Assembly (NCBI GenBank): GCA_040758375.1
Contig: JBFLWE010000110.1
Location: forward strand, 1 to 15,349
Direction of reading: 5' to 3'
DNA length: 15,349 nucleotides
From: CAMLIZ01 sp040758375
GTDB lineage: Bacteria; Pseudomonadota; Gammaproteobacteria; Burkholderiales; Burkholderiaceae_C
Shown: in pieces, positions 12,324-15,349 of the stretch
How the letters are laid out: the number at the start of each line of letters is the position of its first letter
Numbering within the stretch: the first letter of the stretch is position 1
Program-made: the position numbers and the translations under genes
The notes under the pieces: generated by a model
Told to the model about the DNA's origin: nothing
Seen by the model: only the letters and a program-made list of their open reading frames with translations
The model's database searches: none

Positions 12324-13301
12324 TCAGGCCACGCCCGCGGCGTGCGCCTGCTGGTCGGCGTGGTAGCTCGAGCGCACCAGCGCCCCCACGGCCGCGTGCG
12401 TGAAGCCCATCTCGTAGGCCTTGGCCTCGAACATCTTGAAGGTGTCGGGATGCACGTAACGGCGCACCGGGAGGTGGTGGCCGCTCGGCGCGAGGTACTG
12501 GCCGATGGTGAGCATGTCGATGCCGTGCGCGCGCATGTCGCGCATGACCTCGAGGATCTCGTCGTCGGTCTCGCCCAGCCCCACCATCAGCCCGCTCTTG
12601 GTGGGCACGCCGGGGGCGTAGTCCTTGAAGCGCTTGAGCAGGTTGAGGCTGAACGCGTAGTCGGAGCCCGGGCGCGCCTCTTTGTACAGGCGGGGCACGG
12701 TCTCCAGGTTGTGGTTCATCACGTCCGGCGGCGCGGCCTTGAGGATCTCGAGCGCGCGGTCCATGCGGCCGCGGAAGTCGGGCGTGAGGATCTCGATGCG
12801 GGTCTGCGGCGACCGCTCGCGCACCTGGCGGATGCATTCGACGAAGTGACCTGCACCGCCATCGCGCAGGTCGTCGCGGTCCACGCTGGTGATCACCACG
12901 TACTTGAGCTTGAGCGCCGCGATGGTCTTGGCCAGGTTGGCAGGCTCGTCGGCATCGAGCGGGTCGGGACGGCCATGGCCCACGTCGCAGAACGGGCAGC
13001 GGCGCGTGCACTTGTCGCCCATGATCATGAAGGTGGCCGTGCCGTGGCCGAAGCACTCGCCGATGTTGGGGCAGCTCGCTTCCTCGCACACCGTGTGCAG
13101 CTTGTGCTCGCGCAGGATCTGCTTGATCTCGTAGAAGCGCGTGGTGGGCGAACCGGCCTTCACGCGGATCCAGTCGGGTTTCTTCAGCGTCTCGGCCGGC
13201 ACCACCTTGATCGGGATGCGCGAGGTCTTGGCCTGGGACTTCTGCTTCGCGGTGGGATCGTAGGCCGCGGCGGCCTGGGGGGCGGTGGAGTCGCTGGACA
13301 T
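12324..13301 (-). CDS. lipA: Lipoyl synthase (radical SAM)
   Basis: 325 aa. It inserts two sulfur atoms into protein-bound octanoyl groups to make lipoate, in the cytoplasm. The auxiliary 4Fe-4S cluster motif CX4CX5C is Cys72, Cys77, Cys83 (CEEASCPNIGEC). The radical SAM motif CX3CX2C is Cys98, Cys102, Cys105 (CTRRCPFC). The C-terminal RSSYHAD carries the conserved serine ligand near residue 311. Also seen are ITSVDRDDLRDGGA, VMNHNLETVPRLY and SGLMVGLGE. All key residues are intact. The N-terminus has an extra polar tail of about 25 residues. It starts 18 bp after lipB ends, so the pair is an operon in pathway order. Confidence 0.98.
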   Translation of the reverse strand: MSSDSTAPQAAAAYDPTAKQKSQAKTSRIPIKVVPAETLKKPDWIRVKAGSPTTRFYEIKQILREHKLHTVCEEASCPNIGECFGHGTATFMIMGDKCTRRCPFCDVGHGRPDPLDADEPANLAKTIAALKLKYVVITSVDRDDLRDGGAGHFVECIRQVRERSPQTRIEILTPDFRGRMDRALEILKAAPPDVMNHNLETVPRLYKEARPGSDYAFSLNLLKRFKDYAPGVPTKSGLMVGLGETDDEILEVMRDMRAHGIDMLTIGQYLAPSGHHLPVRRYVHPDTFKMFEAKAYEMGFTHAAVGALVRSSYHADQQAHAAGVA

Positions 13302-13319
13302 GGGAGCGGTGGCTCGTCG

Positions 13320-13988
13320 TCAGGGCGCCAATTGCGACGCAAGCCTTCGTGAGAGCTCCTGCGCCACCGTCGCCCAATCGGTGGAAACCCCGAGTGTAGC
13401 CAAGTCGACGGTCTGCAGCCCGGCATATCCGCACGGGTTGATCCACGTGAAGGGTTGCAGGTCCATCGCCACGTTGAGCGCCACGCCGTGGTAGGTGCGG
13501 TGGTTGGTGAGCTTGATGCCCAGCGCGGCGATCTTGCCCAGGCCGCGAAAAGGCTCGTCCGGCGGCAACGGGCCGCTCAAACTGCTGTGGCCGAACGGAT
13601 CGTCGAGCTTCACGTAGATGCCCGGCGCGCCCGCCACCCGGTGGCCGGTGACGCCAAAGTGCGCCAGCGTCCTGAGCACGGCGCTTTCGAGCCGGAACAC
13701 GTATTCCTTGACGTAGTAGCCGGCGCGCTTGAGGTCCAGCAGCGGATAGGCCACCACCTGGCCGGGGCCGTGGTAGGTGACCTGCCCGCCGCGGTTGGTG
13801 GGCACCACCGGGATGCCGTGCGCATCGAGCACGTGCTCGGCCTTGCCGGCCAGGCCCTGGGTGAACACCGGCGGGTGCTCGCACAGCCACAGTTCGTCGG
13901 GCGTGTCAGGGCCGCGGCTTTCGGTGAAGGCGCGCATCGCATCGAAGGTGGGCGCGTAGGCCACGCAGCCCAGGGTCTTGAGGATCAC
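13320..13988 (-). CDS. lipB: Octanoyl-[acyl-carrier protein]-protein N-octanoyltransferase
   Basis: 222 aa. It transfers octanoate from acyl carrier protein to lipoyl domains, the step before LipA. The family motif RGGQVTYHGPGQ is at residues 66-77. The catalytic Lys152 lies in GLGKIAALGIK and the catalytic Cys186 in WINPCGY. NHRTYHGVALNV is also conserved. It starts with GTG at 13988 (MILKTLGCVAYAPTFDAMRAF), the only start giving the full family N-terminus; no Shine-Dalgarno stands out. It is divergent from the TonB-dependent receptor with 59 bp between starts. A DUF493 gene, often next to lipB in relatives, is not seen here. Confidence 0.97.
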   Translation of the reverse strand: MILKTLGCVAYAPTFDAMRAFTESRGPDTPDELWLCEHPPVFTQGLAGKAEHVLDAHGIPVVPTNRGGQVTYHGPGQVVAYPLLDLKRAGYYVKEYVFRLESAVLRTLAHFGVTGHRVAGAPGIYVKLDDPFGHSSLSGPLPPDEPFRGLGKIAALGIKLTNHRTYHGVALNVAMDLQPFTWINPCGYAGLQTVDLATLGVSTDWATVAQELSRRLASQLAP

Positions 13989-14047
13989 GGCCGGGGTTGT
14001 ACCACCGCAGCCGCATCCGGCGGCGTGCCAGGGGCGTATCTGCGCGC

Positions 14048-15349
14048 ATGGTCTGTCACGCTCGCCCTTCGTTCGCCGCCGCAGCGCTCGCCCTGCTGCT
14101 GGCCCCCTGGCCCCTCTGCGCCCAGCAGGAGCCGCAGCGCATCGAGGTGCTGGGCCACTACGAAACCCAGGTGGGCACCTCCGACGCGGCCAGCGAGGGC
14201 AGCGTCACCGCCAGGCTCATCGCCAACCGCCCGGCGCTGCGGCCGGCCGAGGTGCTGGAGTTCGTGCCCGGCGTGATCGTCACGCAGCACTCCGGCGACG
14301 GCAAGGCCAACCAGTATTTCCTGCGCGGCTTCAGTCTGGACCACGGCACCGACTTCGCCACCTGGGTCGACGGCATGCCGATCAACCAGCCCACCCATGC
14401 GCACGGCCATGGCTACACCGACCTCAATTTCCTGATTCCCGAGCTCGTGCGGCGCATCGACTACCGCAAGGGTCCCTACTTCGCCGAAGAGGGCGACTTT
14501 TCGTCGGTGGGCAGCGCGCGCATCCGGCTGGCCGACGTGCTGCCGCGGGGCATTGCGCAGCTGACGTTCGGCGAACACGCGTATCGGCGCGTCTTGCTCG
14601 CCGACAGCCGCACCGCAGGGGCCGGCCACCTGCTGGGCGCGCTGGAACTGCTCCTCAACGACGGCCCGTGGCGGCAGCCCGAAGACCTGCGCAAGTGGAA
14701 CGGCTGGCTGCGCTGGAGCCAGCACGGCCCGGCGCGGCAGCGCAGTCTCACGTTGATGGCCTACGACGCGCGCTGGACCGCCACCGACCAGATTCCGGAG
14801 AGGGCCGTGGCCGCCGGTCTGGTCGACCGCTTCGGCACGCTGGATCCGAACGACGGCGGCCGCAGCCGGCGCGTCAGCCTGTCCGGCCGCCAGCATCTGC
14901 AACTGCACGATGGCGACCTGGAGGTGAGCGCCTACGCCATCGCCTCGCGGCTGACGCTGTTCTCCAACTTCACCTACTTTCTCGACGACGAGACGCGCGG
15001 CGACCAGTTCGAACAAAGCGAATCGCGGCGCACGGTGGGTGGCACGGCCAGCCGGCGCTGGCAGCGGCCGTTCTTCGGTCGGCAGGCCGACTTCACCCTC
15101 GGTGGGCAGTGGCGTCACGACCGGCTTTCACCGGTGGGCCTGCACCACACCCAAGCGCGCCGCCGGGTGGACACGGCCCAGGAGAGCCGGGTGCGGCAGA
15201 CGCAGGCCGGCCTGTACGGCGAGCTCGGCTTGTCGTGGACGCCTTGGCTGCGCAGCGTGGCAGGCCTGCGCGCCGATGCCGCACGCTTCGACACGCGCAG
15301 CTCGATCGCCGAGAACAGCGGCCGCACTTCGGCGCATCTCGTCTCACCC
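14048..15349 (+). CDS. TonB-dependent outer-membrane receptor (5' part, runs off the right edge)
   Basis: 434 codons are in the window with no stop, so the gene continues past the right edge. My translation opens MVCHARPSFAAAALALLLAP and ends its signal peptide near LCA-QQ (residues 25/26). A TonB-box-like RIEVLGHYE follows. The plug domain is at about 45-165: RPALRPAEVLEFVPGVIVTQHSG, NQYFLRGFSLDHGTDFATWVDGMPIN and LNFLIPELVRRIDYRKGPYFAEEGDF are typical. The plug holds a His-rich PTHAHGHGYTD (His117, 119, 121). The beta-barrel begins near 170. Known role: TonB-powered uptake of siderophores, cobalamin, metals or sugars; the ligand cannot be told. It is divergent from lipB. No Fur-like site was recognised in the 59-bp gap. 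Confidence 0.9.
   Translation, partial: MVCHARPSFAAAALALLLAPWPLCAQQEPQRIEVLGHYETQVGTSDAASEGSVTARLIANRPALRPAEVLEFVPGVIVTQHSGDGKANQYFLRGFSLDHGTDFATWVDGMPINQPTHAHGHGYTDLNFLIPELVRRIDYRKGPYFAEEGDFSSVGSARIRLADVLPRGIAQLTFGEHAYRRVLLADSRTAGAGHLLGALELLLNDGPWRQPEDLRKWNGWLRWSQHGPARQRSLTLMAYDARWTATDQIPERAVAAGLVDRFGTLDPNDGGRSRRVSLSGRQHLQLHDGDLEVSAYAIASRLTLFSNFTYFLDDETRGDQFEQSESRRTVGGTASRRWQRPFFGRQADFTLGGQWRHDRLSPVGLHHTQARRRVDTAQESRVRQTQAGLYGELGLSWTPWLRSVAGLRADAARFDTRSSIAENSGRTSAHLVSP

Noticed and set aside
12190..13890. A 566-codon minus-strand frame across lipA and lipB
   Set aside because: It is an out-of-frame reading of two certain genes on the same strand.
13985..15118. A 377-codon minus-strand frame opposite the receptor gene
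   Set aside because: No motif; the plus strand gives a continuous TonB-dependent receptor with signal peptide and plug.

Overview
The window is GC-rich, gene-dense bacterial chromosome. It most likely comes from a betaproteobacterium of the order Burkholderiales (Leptothrix/Rubrivivax/Comamonadaceae-like). Three things point that way: the orphan PTS cluster EIIA(Man)-HPr-EI without permease components, the lipB-lipA pair, and an rRNA leader of the type seen in that order. The placement is inference from gene content; no 16S sequence is present. Nothing looks recently mobile: I see no insertion sequence, phage gene, CRISPR array or tRNA.

Layout. Positions 1-374 hold no protein gene. They are the promoter and leader region of an rRNA operon read leftwards: two tandem sigma70-like promoters, a boxB hairpin, boxA and structured leader RNA, with the 16S gene presumably just beyond the left edge. 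Upstream of it, also leftward, are ptsI, ptsH, a mannose-family EIIA and a small lipoprotein (375-3526). A rightward block follows (3577-7383): a CaiB-type CoA-transferase coupled to an alpha/beta hydrolase, a degenerate sensor-kinase/receiver protein, and a membrane-anchored TlpA-like thioredoxin. It meets, stop codon against stop codon, a leftward block (7384-10112) of rsgA, an AraC-type regulator and a YddG-like EamA exporter. Next, leftward, is a secreted GH17 beta-glucanase lipoprotein with a LacI-type operator over its promoter, plus a tiny ORF with a perfect Shine-Dalgarno downstream (10245-12193). lipB-lipA (lipoate synthesis) follow leftward. A rightward TonB-dependent receptor begins at 14048 and runs off the right edge.

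How the genes work together. The PTS proteins form a soluble phosphorelay (PEP to EI to HPr to EIIA) that can only be regulatory here, because no sugar permease is present. LipB and LipA act in sequence to make protein-bound lipoate. The GH17 enzyme and its operator look like an inducible glucan-scavenging unit. RsgA-AraC-EamA looks co-transcribed, with a perfect palindrome in front of the exporter.

The best candidate for something undescribed is the protein at 5679-6830. It keeps the outline of a hybrid sensor kinase but has lost the phospho-acceptor His, the ATP-binding boxes and the receiver Asp residues. The GH17 operator, the 24-codon ORF, the 18-bp palindrome and the architecture of the tandem rRNA promoters also merit checking.
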